Notes: generated from the sequence alone by a model not told the origin. DNA of 64,000 nucleotides from Mermis nigrescens (GCA_036768485.1 JAVLUZ010000627.1:496001-560000); one strand, 5' to 3'. Positions 12,693-26,000 are shown, counted from the first letter of the stretch. Program-made: numbers and translations.

Positions 12693-13453
12693 GTAGCCAG
12701 GGGGCATTGGGGGTACCTGCCCCCGAAATTTTTCGGAATATTGCTGATTTTTTTGTTGCAATAATGTATGTCCAGAAAACTAAGTTCAAAAGGGCAAAAA
12801 CTTCAAAATTTTCTGCGCCGAGTCATTATTATTTATTGCTATATAGATCCAACAAATTCAAAAGCTTGAATCAGCTAAAATAATCCAGCACTCCACATCA
12901 CTTTAGTAATTTAATGCACTATTTGTTCGTTGAATGAAACTGCGCATGCTTGTTGAGCATGATAGTAAAAGTGCGAAAATGATTGTGAACCAGTTTGTCA
13001 AATTTTCTTATGTTTTTGCGCATTTGTTGTTCTATGAACTGCATTTTGGTAATTAGAAGGCCACAAATGGGCCTTAGAAAAAAAGACCTTCACAAATAGC
13101 CCAAAACAGTAAGAACAAAATTTTCATGGATACATCTTTCTATACCTTATTGTCAGCGACCCGTTGCTGCGCTAAGTACCCAGCAGAGGTCGAAAAGCGC
13201 ATTTCAGATCAGTTTGTGCAATGTATGAGTTCATCAATTTTAAGTGTTTTTGGGCTTGCTTCCGAACCGAGATTTGGCCGATTTTGCGAAAATTTTAATG
13301 TTACTATTTAACATTAAAATGTTTTTTTACAAAATTTTCCGGGACTCTGCCCCGGATCCCGCTCGACACCTCTGACGTCCCGCAGCCATAAAATCTCGTT
13401 GTACATGTGCAACGAGATTTTAGGGGAAACAAGCCAGGTAAAAGGGTTAGGAG

Positions 13454-13714
13454 CACACCTGGGCGTGGGGGGTTTGGGGGTATGCACCCCCCAGAAACCA
13501 AAATACCCCTCCCCCAGAAATCAAAATACCCCCCAGAATTCAATTTTTGAAAAATTTTTTCGTTTTTTCGCAATTTTTTGATGCCAATGGATAGTACTTG
13601 ATGAGAAACGTCGAAAAATGGTGTTTTTATTGCCCTACCACCATTTTTAAGGCCATTTTTTGACTTTCAAAAAATCTTGCATCCCCCCCAGAATTTTTTT
13701 GCTGCCCACGTATG
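13454..13714. mobile_element. Family B hAT-type MITE
   Basis: The ends are CACACCTGGGCG and GCTGCCCACGTATG. The exact 8-bp TSD GTTAGGAG lies at 13446-13453 and 13715-13722. It is a second insertion of the family in the same host element, in the same orientation as the copy at 12456. Confidence 0.93.
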
Positions 13715-14922
13715 GTTAGGAGTTTCTAAAAATTTCCGACGTTTCGCGCCGGCATTAATTTGTCTGTTTTGTATGATTTAAGCGGTATAAATTGAGTTTA
13801 ATGTGCAAAGACGTCAAAATTTTCCGGCGCATAGCGCCGCCAGTTACTTTTCTTTCTTTTTGTAAAGCTCCAGCATTGCGTTTAAAAGCCTGAATCACTC
13901 AAAATATCTTCAGTCAAAGTTAGTAATTCGCAGTTTTCTTGTTTGAAGTTTGAATTGTCAAAACTGTTTTGTACAAATTTGGTAATTTTCTGCTCTATCA
14001 GATTAATAGTATTCACAGAGCTTTAAACTGTTAAGGGTGGAAAAAATGACTAAATTCCTTTGCACTTTGCGCCACTTATGAATTCCGAACTGTTTGTCAA
14101 TAGAAAGGCCGTAAATTCTACATGAAAACGTTTATGCCCCCGAACCTAAATTCTGACTACGTCTCTGCAGTCAGCTCCAGATAGACTCAGACTTGTTTTT
14201 GAATAAATTTTCATTTCCGGTTGATTTCAAAATTGCTTTTCGTCAATGTGTTTTCCTGCTTCAAATATTTCAATGACGCTATGAAGATACAAAACCTGCT
14301 TCACAATTTTTTTGCTTTGAATTATGAAAATTACTTGAATTTCATTAAATGCATACAAATTCTTCAGATTAAAGCCTTGATTATATTTAATCTTGCATTA
14401 ATTTTTCAATAATTTTACTGCTTAAATATCACTTTGCCCTAGACCTCACTGTCAACCGTAAATAAACTATGTTCACTGCATTCTCTTTTATCCAAGGTCC
14501 TATCTGGGTATACCCGGGTAATGAAATAGCCGGGTACCCGGGTAGTAAAATTTGCAAAGTGTGCAGCTCTACAACCAACCACAATTTTTGACCGCCGGTA
14601 TCATTTGGAAGACCGGCCTTTGTCCAGGTATGCCCGAAAATGTATTATTTCGGTTTAAACAAGCGTTCTGTATTTTAGTGCTAATGACGAAAAAACTTGC
14701 AGTAAAAAGGTATTTTAGCAATAATAAGCGGCGTTCGATCAAATTCGATTTCCGCGTTTTCTTTGAATATTTCTAACGCATTATGCGATTCCCATTTGCT
14801 TTTTTGAATTTGATGTTCTCCCTCCACGCTTGTGTGTATAATTAATGAGAGACACTTTGTTTTCGCCTCAAATTTTATTGATGAATGATCATAAGATTAA
14901 ACTGAAAATGGTGAAAGTAACC

Positions 14923-15091
14923 AGGCACGTAGCTGGCTGTCCCATGGGGGGGGTAGGCAACACCAATTTTTGGGGGACTAAGCCCAAAAAGCCAAAAATA
15001 GCACAAAATAACGTTTAAAAAGTCCTGTTTCTCCGATTTTCCTGAATTTTGGGTGGTCCAAAGCCCCCATTCCTCCCAGAGATACCTGCCT
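14923..15091. mobile_element. Family A MITE
   Basis: The left end is AGGCACGTAGCTGG and the right end is a decayed GATACCTGCCT. The flanks GAAAGTAACC and GAAAATATAT agree at only six of ten positions, so the duplication is old. The core GCACAAAATAACGTTTAAAA matches the family. Confidence 0.75.
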
Positions 15092-15362
15092 GAAAATATA
15101 TTACGAGTTTTAATTTTCATTTACGTGGATTGGAGGGCTTTCATCCGCCGCCAAAAATCTTCACCTCTCGAAACTTACTATTTTCGGAAACTTTAAGCAA
15201 TGCCCTGCCTAAGCGCTTCTTGACTAGTTTTTGCTCAAAGCATAAATTACTTTGGCGCTTCGCGCCAAATAACTATTTATGACTATATTTTGTAGGATTT
15301 CATTCAATTCGTCTGAAATAGGAATAAACGTCGTAAATGGGCATGCATGATTGGCAGATGAG

Positions 15363-17169
15363 GGCCCGAGTGACAGAACGTGGGTTAGTTTAACCTAGGG
15401 TTGACGGGAATTCTTGGGTTAGCTAACCCACGGTTAAATTTTATCTTAGGTCAAATTTAACCCGTACGACAGAAGGTGGGTTAAACTCGGGTAAGCTTAC
15501 CCAAGTTTGAAGCAAGATAACCCGACTTTTTATTAGTTTAACCCGAGATTGACGCATATTTTGCAATGCCAAACATGTATCAAAGGCAGTAAATGTTCAT
15601 TTGAACTGCTGAAATGATACATATACTGCTAAGCGAACCGTTTAATGGCCATGTTATGTAATTTGCAGTAACGCTGTAATGGATTGTTGTTGTATTTGCC
15701 GGACATGGTACCATCGATCAAATGTTTAATGCGGTTGCTATCTTTGCTGGTTTCCTCCATAGTTTGATGATATTTGCTTGTAAAGGCCGTGACGGGCAGT
15801 TGAAGAGGTGTAGTGTATCTTCTGTCGCCGCCAGGCAGTAAGGGCAAAGATCAGATGTTTGGCCAGTGTTGTCTAGTCGGCTGCGAGTCGATGCCAATAT
15901 GTAGCTGTATTCGCTCCTTAGTTGTGCAAGTTTGGCTCGGGAGCAATGTGGGAGATTTGTTTCTTGTGCGGCAATATTTGGTGGGCGACGGAATATGAAA
16001 GGGTTTGGTTTGATGAATCAGTGATGGCTGGCGATCACTGCCTTCTTGTGGAGATTGTTTTGACATTGGTGAAGTGTTGTAGGTGGAGGTAGATTTCTTA
16101 AACGGCGTTGAACTCTAGTTTCTGAGTACATTTTAAGTGTTGGTTTGAGCCGGAAATTTCTTTGACGTCGGCAAGGTGGTCCAGGACAGCCGAATAACTG
16201 CCTGTATGGATGGTTGTTATGCAGGCATGCAACGAAATATTGGTCAGCCAAGAGTCGGTTGTGATCTGATACAGATAGCATTCTGGTTTCGCTATGCAGG
16301 TGGTCGATTGACGTGAGTTGAAGGCAACCGGTGGCCAAACAGAGTGCCGTATTTTGACAGCTTTTCAGTTTTCAAAAATTAGATGCTTTAATTGACAGCG
16401 TCCAAACTGGTGCAGCATAATACAAAAGTGAACGGCCAATGGCCTTGTATGTTAGAAGAATCGTTTCTTTTTGTGCACCCCATGTTCGTCCAGTTAACGC
16501 TTTCAAGATGTTGTTGCGTTTTTGAACTTTTTGTTTGATCGTCTCGATATGGCGTTTGAACGATAGGCTAGGGTCAAATGTAACACCTAAAATTGCTGTA
16601 ATGGATTCGTCAATCATTGCGTATGCGATGAAAATAAGAAAATAAAAATCGGTCAAAGTAATAAATATAATTAGTAAAGACGTAAAATGAAGAAAATAAT
16701 TTAACATAAGAAGTTCCTCATTCTGAATCAGCATCTAATCGATGTGACCGCCTTTTGTATAATAGTTATGTCCGAAACATTTCTATCTTTTAAAATTGTT
16801 TTGACCAATAGCGTAGGCACTGGTATTTCTGTTTGCTCTAAGTTTGAAACAGCACCGATTATTTTTTGAGCTCAGCAGAATCAAAACATGTATGGCCAGT
16901 AATTCAATAAGATAGGCGACCCGAGATTTTACTTCGCTTGGAGCAGGGTTAAAAATCTCGGGTTAAATCGACCATTTTTTAACCCACCGTTGGTTTAACC
17001 CGCTTTCTGTCATATCGACATTCAACCCGAGCTGTTACCCGACTTTAACCCTGGGTTATAGTTAACTCGCTTTCTGTCATACCAAAAGGAGTTTAACCCG
17101 AGATTTTTGCTGGGTTTTACTCGACTTTAACCTAAGGTTACGTTTAACTAACGTTCTGTCATTCGGGCC
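15363..17169. mobile_element. Element with GGCCCGA inverted ends and GTTTAACCC-rich subterminal repeats
   Basis: The ends are GGCCCGAGTGACAGAACGT (15363) and the inverse of GGCCCGAATGACAGAACGT (to 17169). Each is followed inward by 150-250 bp of short repeats of GGGTTAACC-type words punctuated by GACAGAA/TTCTGTC. The middle holds a fragment of a non-LTR retrotransposon on the minus strand. No clear target-site duplication was found. The class is uncertain. Confidence 0.7.
15718..16640 (-). pseudogene. Non-LTR retrotransposon fragment: end of reverse transcriptase and C-terminal CCHC-like knuckle
   Basis: Reading the minus strand in one frame gives LGVTFDPSLSFKRHI, then KALTGRTWGAQKETILLTYK, then YYAAPVW, QNTALCLATGC and TSIDHLHSET, the typical sequence following the catalytic palm of Jockey/CR1-like reverse transcriptases. 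It ends in a C-terminal knuckle, CPYCLAATEDTLHLFNCP. Two TGA stops interrupt the same frame, at 16372-16374 and 16018-16020; the frame closes at TGA 15718-15720. The first TGA stands where relatives often carry Trp. The catalytic motifs and everything 5' of about 16640 are missing, so this is a dead 5'-truncated copy. Confidence 0.88.
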
Positions 17170-19817
17170 GAAGTGTCTAATAAAATACGTAATGCTTTTA
17201 TAAATCTTAAATTTATGGGTTGGATAGTTCATGACCTTTTATATTGTTGAAGAAAGATATAAAAAACTTTCATGGAAAGCATTAAAAACTGATATTTACA
17301 CTTTTGTACTTTATTTTAAATAGTTATATTTCTAGCGTTTTGGGCTCAGAAACTTATGTGCAAGTTTAGGAATGCTATATATTTGTTTTTTTCTGAGATT
17401 CAGAAGGATTTATAGCTAATTTTACCGATATAAAAAGGCCAAATGCTATTTTCAATTCAAAAACGCTGTATAGTTAAGCTAAGCTATTTTGATAGGTTCA
17501 AAAATAACCATGGTATCGCTTTAAAAACGAGCGAGCAGTATCATTCTTATTTTCGCTGTAGACTCGTTTTTTACGATGCACTCAGCCATCTCCGAACTTT
17601 TGATTTTCACCCCCTTGCCCACCTGTGCGGGTTTTCCTCGCTCATCTATGTCTCGCGAGCTCAGTCTAATACGCAGATGGAATTATTTAAAAACTATATT
17701 GGCTTATTGAATTCGCAAAAGGAGCCGCCGAACGCGTTATTTTCCATTTTAATTCGCTATATGCTTAATACTCGTATTTTAGCGCGCGCGCACATTTCAC
17801 CGTGCTAAAAAACGATTGTCTCTTCGTAATTAAACTCGTTGCTGTTTTGTTTTGTGTATCTCCGGCCGCATTCATTTTTAGGATCTCACCGTCGAATAAT
17901 GCTCACAGAATTTCTGTTTCCTTTATAATATCCATTAAGGCAGATCAAACCGCGTTTATTGCGGATTAAAAAAACCTATCTTTTGATCGATCGCTGAGCG
18001 TTAATTATTTAGTCTGGAATGGAGCTTAGTTAAGCGTGTTTGAAGCCATAGATGCCAAAGATTTGATTGTTGTTCGCACCTCTATATTCAGTACCTGCAT
18101 GCATGTAGATTAGCGAGTTACGAAACATGGCTTCGCCGGTAGCTTCGACGAGTTCGCCCGCTTCTAAGAATGCGGGTTTTAATGAAAGAACAATAAAAGG
18201 TATTTTCTATAGGCATAACGTGGGCGGGACCCGAATTTTCGTGGAATCGTAAGTTTTGAAAGATCGAATAAAGTTAACAAATTGATGGTAGGCGGGAAAA
18301 ACGCCACTTTTTCGACGTTTCCCATCAAGCTCTATTTATCGGCACGAAAAGCCGCGGAAGAAATTGAAAATTATAGAAAATTCAATACTTAGCAATGATC
18401 TGCATGGGTGCGAATCGGGAGGAGTGGGGGGGGTAAAAATCGGCCTTTATCCTCACCAGCACTCTTGTTTAGTTAAGCTTAGTATAAGTTCAGGCTCAGC
18501 GAATCGTTGCTGAAAGCCACTTATCGATTGATGTTATGATCGGGCAGGCACCTATCTAAATGATAGCAGCAGGACCAAAGAAAATATTAAAAATTGGGCA
18601 AAATCGAATAATAAATTTTTTAATAGAATAGAATAATTGGATTTTAATAAAACAAATTTGATAAATAATAATAAATTTAATAGAACCTAAAAACTCACTT
18701 ATTACGGTTTGACTGTATGCAACTATGAATGATCTTGGCACAAAGAATTATTCAACCCTGAAAGTTTGGTTTTTTATTAAAAATCGTACCTTTTCCGCCA
18801 AATACCTAATTTTGACATTATTTTTGTTCGATTTGATTATATTCCGCTGGTTAAATTTTTTCATGTTTTTGTGTGGTTTTGTCATTTAGCAAGGAAGAAC
18901 ATTCTCAGGAACCTCAAACAAGGGTGTTTTTAACGCGTCGTACTTAGACGCGTAATAGCTCAAAATCTTGGCCCGGATAGCCGGTGATTTTTAGGGAAGG
19001 AATAACTTACAATTTTAGGCCAAAAGTGGCAAAAAAATAATTGCGTGCATGAAAATGGCCTTAAATGCGGTTTTTTCGTCCTAACGGGGGTGCAGAATGA
19101 AAAATCTTGGTCTCGGGGTGGAGAGACATCCCCTGCATGTACGCGCATACTCATCGGTTTTAAGTTTAAAAATGCACTTTAGTATTGTTTTGAGTTTAAT
19201 CCATTATTTCCATGCTCTGCGCAAAGCCACTGCTTCACTTTATGGACTGGGTGGGGTTGAGAGGGGATATTATTGCCCCTCTCTATTAAGGGAAAGGGTC
19301 TGACAGACGTTATTCCGACAGAACATTTATAGAATTATTTTACGACGAAACTGGCATTAATGCCATAATTTTTCGGGAGGTCCGCACCGGATTTATAATC
19401 TTACGTGCTGTAAGTCAAAAGCGCCCAGAATTGTGTTAAAATGGTTTGAAAAAATTGAAACTTTTTTAAATTGATCAATTTTTATATCTTTCTTAGTGTT
19501 CAATGCGATCAAATGACAATGGACCTAAATGAACTAAAATATAGGTAATGGAATAAAACGGTGTTTCAAAAATGCGCTATACGGAGCAGAACCGCTCTAA
19601 ATGAGCTATTTTGATTATTTTCGCCATTTGACTAGTCAAAAAAGCGTTAACACTAAATTTCTACGATCTGACACGATTTCGTTTCGAGTGATTAAGGAAG
19701 CTAATTAGGATCGCATTTTAGGATCATTTTCCGGCTCAGTTTATTCCTTAATTTGACTTAATTTTAGTTTTGATTTAACTCGATTTCATTCGAACGATGT
19801 AAACACTTTTTTTGAAG
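17170..19817. other. DNA upstream of the first calcineurin exon seen; no gene confirmed
   Basis: A 121-codon + frame at 17443-17808 has balanced composition but no recognised similarity; I cannot call it a gene. At about 18230-18380 there is an old copy of the core shared by families B, C and F (TTTTTCGACGTTTCCCATC). At 19245-19400 there is a family I fragment (GGGGTTGAGAGGGGATATTA). The missing first calcineurin exon could lie here, but its sequence is not conserved enough to recognise by eye. Confidence 0.45.
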
Positions 19818-20021
19818 GGGTCACATTGCCCCCTAGTCAACGGTTAAGCATGGAAGAGATATATGACCGTAAAACGAATAAACCTAGGACGGAAATTCTG
19901 AGGGAACATTTCGCCAAAGAAGGTCGGGTAGAGGAGCAAGTGGCTTTGAAAATTATCTACGAAGGCACTGCCCTGTTGAAGCAAGAGAAAACTATTCTCG
20001 ACATAGAAGCTCCGGTAACAG
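19818..20021 (+). CDS. Calcineurin A exon a: N-terminal segment before the catalytic core
   Basis: This exon encodes the segment [14 protein letters not shown] through LDIEAPVT, matching the calcineurin A region before the first metal-binding motif (family pattern PPSHRL ... EGR.EE.VAL.II ... LL..EK ... D..APVT). The acceptor is a short pyrimidine run ending in AAG at 19815-19817, and the exon begins with two bases that finish a codon. The donor is GTAGGT at 20022, and the exon ends on the first base of a valine codon. An ATG at 19850 lies inside the conserved segment, so it is not the likely start; translation should begin in an upstream exon. No convincing upstream exon was found at 1-19817, and its identity is open because that part of the protein is poorly conserved. 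Confidence 0.9.
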
Positions 20022-23000
20022 GTAGGTAATAAAAATTGGGGTCATTTGAATACCCTCATCTTTCTTTAGTTGTTTTCGGTCCCGTGTTGTTTGTATCAGC
20101 TTTATAATACGCCTCACAAACCTGTACACATTGTGTTTCTGTGTCGATAGTAATCTCGAAATTTCGACAGGAGCAATAGTTTTTTTACGAATCTGAGGGT
20201 TATTTAATTAAATTTAGTTTAAAATAATTTATTTAATTAGTACCGTAGTTTAACATGTAGTTTATTTAGTCACTCGTTTATTTATTTAATTTCGACCGAA
20301 GCAGTTTATTCTAAATTCTCGAAATTCCTAATCGTAAATTAAAATTTGTGGACTAATCATCAAAACGAACCTTGTTTCGTGTTTTAGATCGCAAGATAGG
20401 TTTGTTCCTTTCTTAGCATCGTCAACTATTTCCAAAATTTTAGGTTGATATTACAGTTTTTATAATCGCAGAATTTATAATAATAATTTTTAAACTGAGT
20501 TCTAATGGCTCACTATAATTTAAATTTCGCGTTTGCCTTGGATCAAACTAGAAATTTTTCATTTTTTAAAATTTTTTTATATAAATTTTTCATTTTTTAA
20601 ATTTTTTCATTAAAAATTGGACTCAAATCATTAGGTTATGGTTTAAGTTTCAGTCGTAAATTAAAGGGTTGGTTGTTTGTTGCTGCCATGAGTGTATTCT
20701 CTCTGGGATTTTATATTTTTTTCAAGCGGAATTAAATCTAATAAATTACTAGTTTTAATTTTATATATTGATTAATTTTAATTTTATGCTTGAATTCGTT
20801 ATTTGAAATTATTTTAACTAATTTATATGCATTTCAGATCTTCATTTAATTAAATTATTTAATGCGATTACCTTTTTTGCTTTTTTCCTTATATAAATAA
20901 TTATTAAAAAGTATCAAATTTTATAAATTACTAGTTTTTATTTTATATGTACATTGATCAATTTTAATTTTATGTTTGAATTCGTTATTTGAAATTATTT
21001 TAACTAATATAAATATTCATTTCAGATCTTCATTTAATTAAATTATTTAATGCGATTACCTTTTTTGCTTTTTTCCTTAAATAAATAATTATAAAAAATT
21101 ATTAAATCTAATAAATTACTAGTTTTAATTTTATATACCGATTAATTTTACTCTAATGTTCGAATTCGATATTTAAATTCATTTTAATTAATATAAATAT
21201 TCATTTCAAGTCTTAATTTGTATTTAATTAAATTAGTTGAATTATTTAATGCGATTACCTTGTGTTGCTTTTTTCCTTATTTCCGCAATTTTTAGCGTGA
21301 ATTTGAAAAAAAACTTTATCTTAATCCAATGGCTATTGTGTACTTGAATAATTATAATAAAAGTAGTTATAATAAAATTATGATAAAAGATAATCATAAT
21401 AAAATAAATAATTATTAAAAGTATCAAATTTAATAAATTACTAGTTTTTATTTTATATATTGATTAATTTTACTTTTATGTTTGAATTCGTTATTTAAAT
21501 TCATTTCAATTAATATGAATATTCATTTCAGGTCTTAATTTAATTTATTAAATGATTTGAATTATTTTATGTGATTTCCTTTTTTTGATTGTTTCCTTTT
21601 TCCACAATTTTTCAGCGTGAATTTGAAAAAAAGTTAATTTTAATCAAATGGCCATTGTGTAGTTGAATAATTATGATAAAATTAGTTATAATAAAATTAT
21701 AATAAACAAATAATTATAATAGAATAAATAATCATAATAAAACTGTTAAATTTATTAAATTACTAGTTTTAATTTTAATATATTGATAATTGTATTTTAT
21801 GTTTGAATTCGTTATTTAATTTATTTTAATTAATATAAATATTCATTTCAGATCTTAATTTCATTTAATTAAATTATTTGAAATAATTATTGCGATTACC
21901 TTTTTTGCTTTTTTCCTTATTTCCACAGTTTTTTGACGTGAATTTTAAAAAATTCCATTCTAATCCAGTAATCATTGTGTTTTTGAAAAATTATAATAAA
22001 AGTAGTGCGTGACATGGTCGCTCAGATAAGGTTACAACCGGTATTATACTAATTAAATTCGGCTTATTTAATCATAAAGTAGGTAAGTAGTTGTGTTTGG
22101 GCAACCCTGTCTGTATATTTGCATTGGATATATGTAAAAAGCGTTTAATCGGCATTAATTTGACTTTTTGACATGATTTGTCAAAATATTCGAAATTGTG
22201 CTTAGGCGACTTTATTAAGAATAGTTCATTTTTCGTAAATTTAAAAAAAATGAATATTTTCTGATTTTCTCGAATATTAAGATATAACTGCGTTTTTTAA
22301 GCTGATAATTCTTAAAATAATGTAATTTCAGCGGTTAAATATCGAATTAATTTCTTTTTGATTTTTTGATAAATTTCGAACAATTTTGTTAATTTTCCTG
22401 ATTATTTCGTTCGAAATCAAATTTCCTCAATTTATTATAACAGTTTGCGGCGATATTCACGGGCAATATTTCGATTTGTTGAAATTATTCGAAGTGGGCG
22501 GGCCGCCCGCGACAACGAAATATTTATTTTTGGGCGATTACGTAGATCGGGGCTATTTCAGCATAGAAGTGCTCATTTTAATATTGATCTACATTAATTA
22601 ATTAGTCATATTTATTTAATTTGCATGTTATCCAATTTACGGCTAATTAATCGTTTTATTATTCATTTCTTAATTTTCCATCAGAAATCGTTGTGCCTAA
22701 ATTTTGATTCAAATGTTTTCTCATGTTTAAAATTTTTCCTTTCGATTCTTATCTTTTAATTTTTCAAAATGTTTTCCAATTTTTTTAAATTTTCCTTCGA
22801 TTCTTATTTTTTCATTTTTTAACGTTTACTATTAAATTTTTTAATTTCGTTGTTTATTTTATGTTCGGTTTTTTATTTTTTAAATTATTAATTTTTAATT
22901 TGTTCCTTATTTCTATGCTGATTTTGTGCATACCCGAAACATTCAACTTAACCAATTCGATCTTGATTTTTCAACGTTTATTTGTAGAATTAAAAAGTTT

Positions 23001-26000
23001 ATGTTGTTGTAATTCTCGGCTTGATTGAAATATTCAAATTTTCTCATTTTTGCGCCATTTTCGAAATTCGTTACATTTTTATGAATTTTCTGTTTAGGTA
23101 TTTATTATTTTACTCTTATGATTTATTAATTTAAATATTTACTACTCTAATTTTCTATTTTTAGAAATTTTATTCCATTAATTCTATTTTTTAAATTTTT
23201 TAACATTATTATACCATTTAATATCCTATATTTAGATAATTTAAATATTTTGTTCTAAAACTTTCGTATATATATTTAAAAATGCAATTTATTTATTTAT
23301 ATATTTTTTAATATTTAAGTAATATTTTTAAAATTTTAGCTAAAAAAATTTTTTATTCTATTTTCCCACCAGCGGCTTCAAATATGTAGGTTGTCATTTT
23401 TTGTTGTATTATCAATATCGGCTTCACAATAATTTAATTAAGATTGAAATTTGAAAATTAAGATTTAATTTAAGATTAAATTAAATTAAAATTAAGACTT
23501 GAAAAGTTCACTCAATTTAGCAATCTACTCCTCGAATTCAATAAAAATCGTACAAATTTTTTTTGGATAATGGATAATTTTAATTAATTTTTGTGATGTT
23601 TAATCTGTTAGATTTTCGAGTTTTTGCAACTTGTTTAAAGCGAATACCGTAAAATTATTCTCATTGCGCATTTCTCGAAATTTAATTGAAATTTTTCCTA
23701 AATTTTTAGTGCGTAATCTATATGTGGGCTTTGAAAATTTGCTACGTCAACACATTCTTTCTGCTCAGAGGAAACCACGAATGTCGGCATTTGACGGAGT
23801 ACTTTACATTTAAGCAAGAATGTTAGTAGTTTTTTATGGTCACTTTTTTAAATGTTCTTTTAGTGTAAAGTGAACAAAGAATTCGTAGGCAAAATTGTCC
23901 ATGTAATGTTAATTTAATTAATTAATTAATTTTGCCTTCACACGCTCTGGGGGTATGCACCCCTCAGACACCCAAATACCCCCCCAGAATCCAGAATATT
24001 CCTTCCCCAGAATTCAATTTTTGAATTTTTTAAACAATTTTTTTCCGCAGTTTTTTGATGCCAATGGATAGTGCTCGATGAAGAACGTTGAAAAACGGTG
24101 TTTTCCGCCATATCACAATTTTTAAGGCGATTTTTTGACCTTTGAAAAATCTTGCACCCCCCCCAGAACTTTGGTGCCGCTCACCTATGGTCGTACTGCG
24201 CGATTCGCAATATGCTACACTAATTTTTGAGTGCGCCGGTTCTACTTTTGTTTACAATCGCAGCTTTTGCTTCGCTTAAAATGTTCGTAGTAAAAAAGCC
24301 TTGAAACAATTTAAAAACTCAAAAAATCTTAAAAAATTAAAACGTCCCTTTTTCTTCCTCCCGCCCTACCAAGCCGCTTTATAAATCGATCGACTTTGTA
24401 GAATTTCCCTTTTGCTCTCTGGCGTACGCGCAGGCACGAAGCTGGCCGTCCTATTTTAGGGGCGACCAACACCAATTTTGGGGTTCCGGGGCATACATGC
24501 ACAGTATGGGAATTCTGGGGGGGGGGGTGAAAACCTAAAGTGCCTTTTTTGGGCCCAAAGATGGCCGGTACGCGTTAAAAAAACATCGTTTTTTGGCGTT
24601 TCTGACGATACTCTATCCTTCTAGCGCATGAAATCATGAAACAAATTTCGAAAAAAGTCGAATAAATCGACCAATACATCGCTTAGAACATGAATATATG
24701 GCGCGAAGCGCCGAAAATTTAGCGATTTTGAGCAAATAGATAGCCAAAAACCCTTAAAAAGACACATTTTCTACCAATTTTCAGGTAAGTTTAGGAAACT
24801 TTTGAAAAATCGCCAATTCTGGGGGGGTGTGAAAAATTTTTGCGGGGGGTGACAAATGATTTAACGGGGGGGGGGGTGAAAAACCCCTTAAACCCCCCCC
24901 CCAAGATCATGTATGGTCCGGGGTCTAAAAAGGCCAAAAATAGCACAAAATAACGTTTAAAAACTTTTATTTTTCCGGCTTTTTCTGAATTTTTTTTGGG
25001 GGGTCCGGACCCCCCGTCCCCCAGAGCTACGTGCCTATGTACGCAAACGTATTTATACTAATTTTGGATTATATGATGAAAATAGTCAAGTTTGATTACT
25101 GCATTATTAGAGCTGCGAAACGAAAAAATTAGAAATTGCTTAAAAAACCGACAAAGACGCAATTATATGTGATTAAATTATACGCGGTATGGGCCAAAAA
25201 ATAAAAACTTGACCTTGGGCTTCGCTGCGAAAGGATTCTTAATCTCAAATTGCTGTACTAAGCCAAAAAACTGCTTTTGTGCGTTTTATTGTTTCGATTG
25301 AATGGGTTTTTTGTGTTTAAATAAAACAAACTTGACGGCTGGAAATCAATCATTGGCAATTTGCCAAATATGTACATTAGCGTGTAGCGAACGTTTTTCA
25401 GCCAAACGCGGCATCTCTTGGACTGTACCAATCTGTTTTTTATTACCTTATCCGTCACTGTACACTACGTCACTTTACAGTACGTCACTCTACACTATGT
25501 CACTCTACACTACGTCACTTTACACTACGTCACTTTACACTAATAGATGGCCACCTAGAAAACCCTATCCAGGCCCGCTAGCGCAATAGCTGGACGGCCT
25601 AGCGGGACGCACATATGTTTTGTAGGTAGAAGAAAGTTTAGGCAACTTGTGAATCAAAAAGTAGAATTAATCACTGCTAAAAAACAAAGAATTGTGGCTT
25701 TTAATTGAAGATACCCCTAATACGTATATGCGCAGGGGCGTATTTAGGGGACGGGGGGCGGCCGCCCCCCCCTCCATCGGCCCAAAATAGTGCGCAAAAT
25801 TAAGGATTTTTGAGCGATTTTTAGCGATTTTCGGGTTAAAACGGCTAATTTTTCCGCCCAAGCCAGGTTTCCGCCCCCCCCCCTGAGGGGTACCGCCACC
25901 CCCCCCTTAGGAAAATCCTGGATCCGCCACTGTATATGCGTATCTGCTATTTTTTACAATGCTACATATTTTCTTGCTTGGCGCGCTCTAGGCCTCGGGT

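Larger units (their letters stand above)
11927..14571. mobile_element. hAT-like element, 2.6 kb, non-coding, with nested insertions
   Basis: The ends are TAGAGCTGCAC and the inverse GTGCAGCTCTA, each followed inward by a GGGTACCCGGGTA-rich block (11940-11990 and 14505-14555). The exact 8-bp duplication CAACCAAC lies at 11919-11926 and 14572-14579. The TSD is low in complexity, but it abuts the inverted ends exactly. Two family B elements are inserted inside, and GGCGC-hairpin repeats occur at 13740-14080. No transposase-like frame is visible. Confidence 0.8.

Noticed and set aside
17443..17808. 121-codon + strand frame upstream of exon a as a possible gene
   Set aside because: No recognised family and no supporting splice or start context; length is within chance for this window.
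19850..19852. ATG as the start codon of calcineurin A
   Set aside because: Conserved family residues (LPPSQRLS) lie upstream in the same frame, preceded by a splice acceptor, so this Met is internal.
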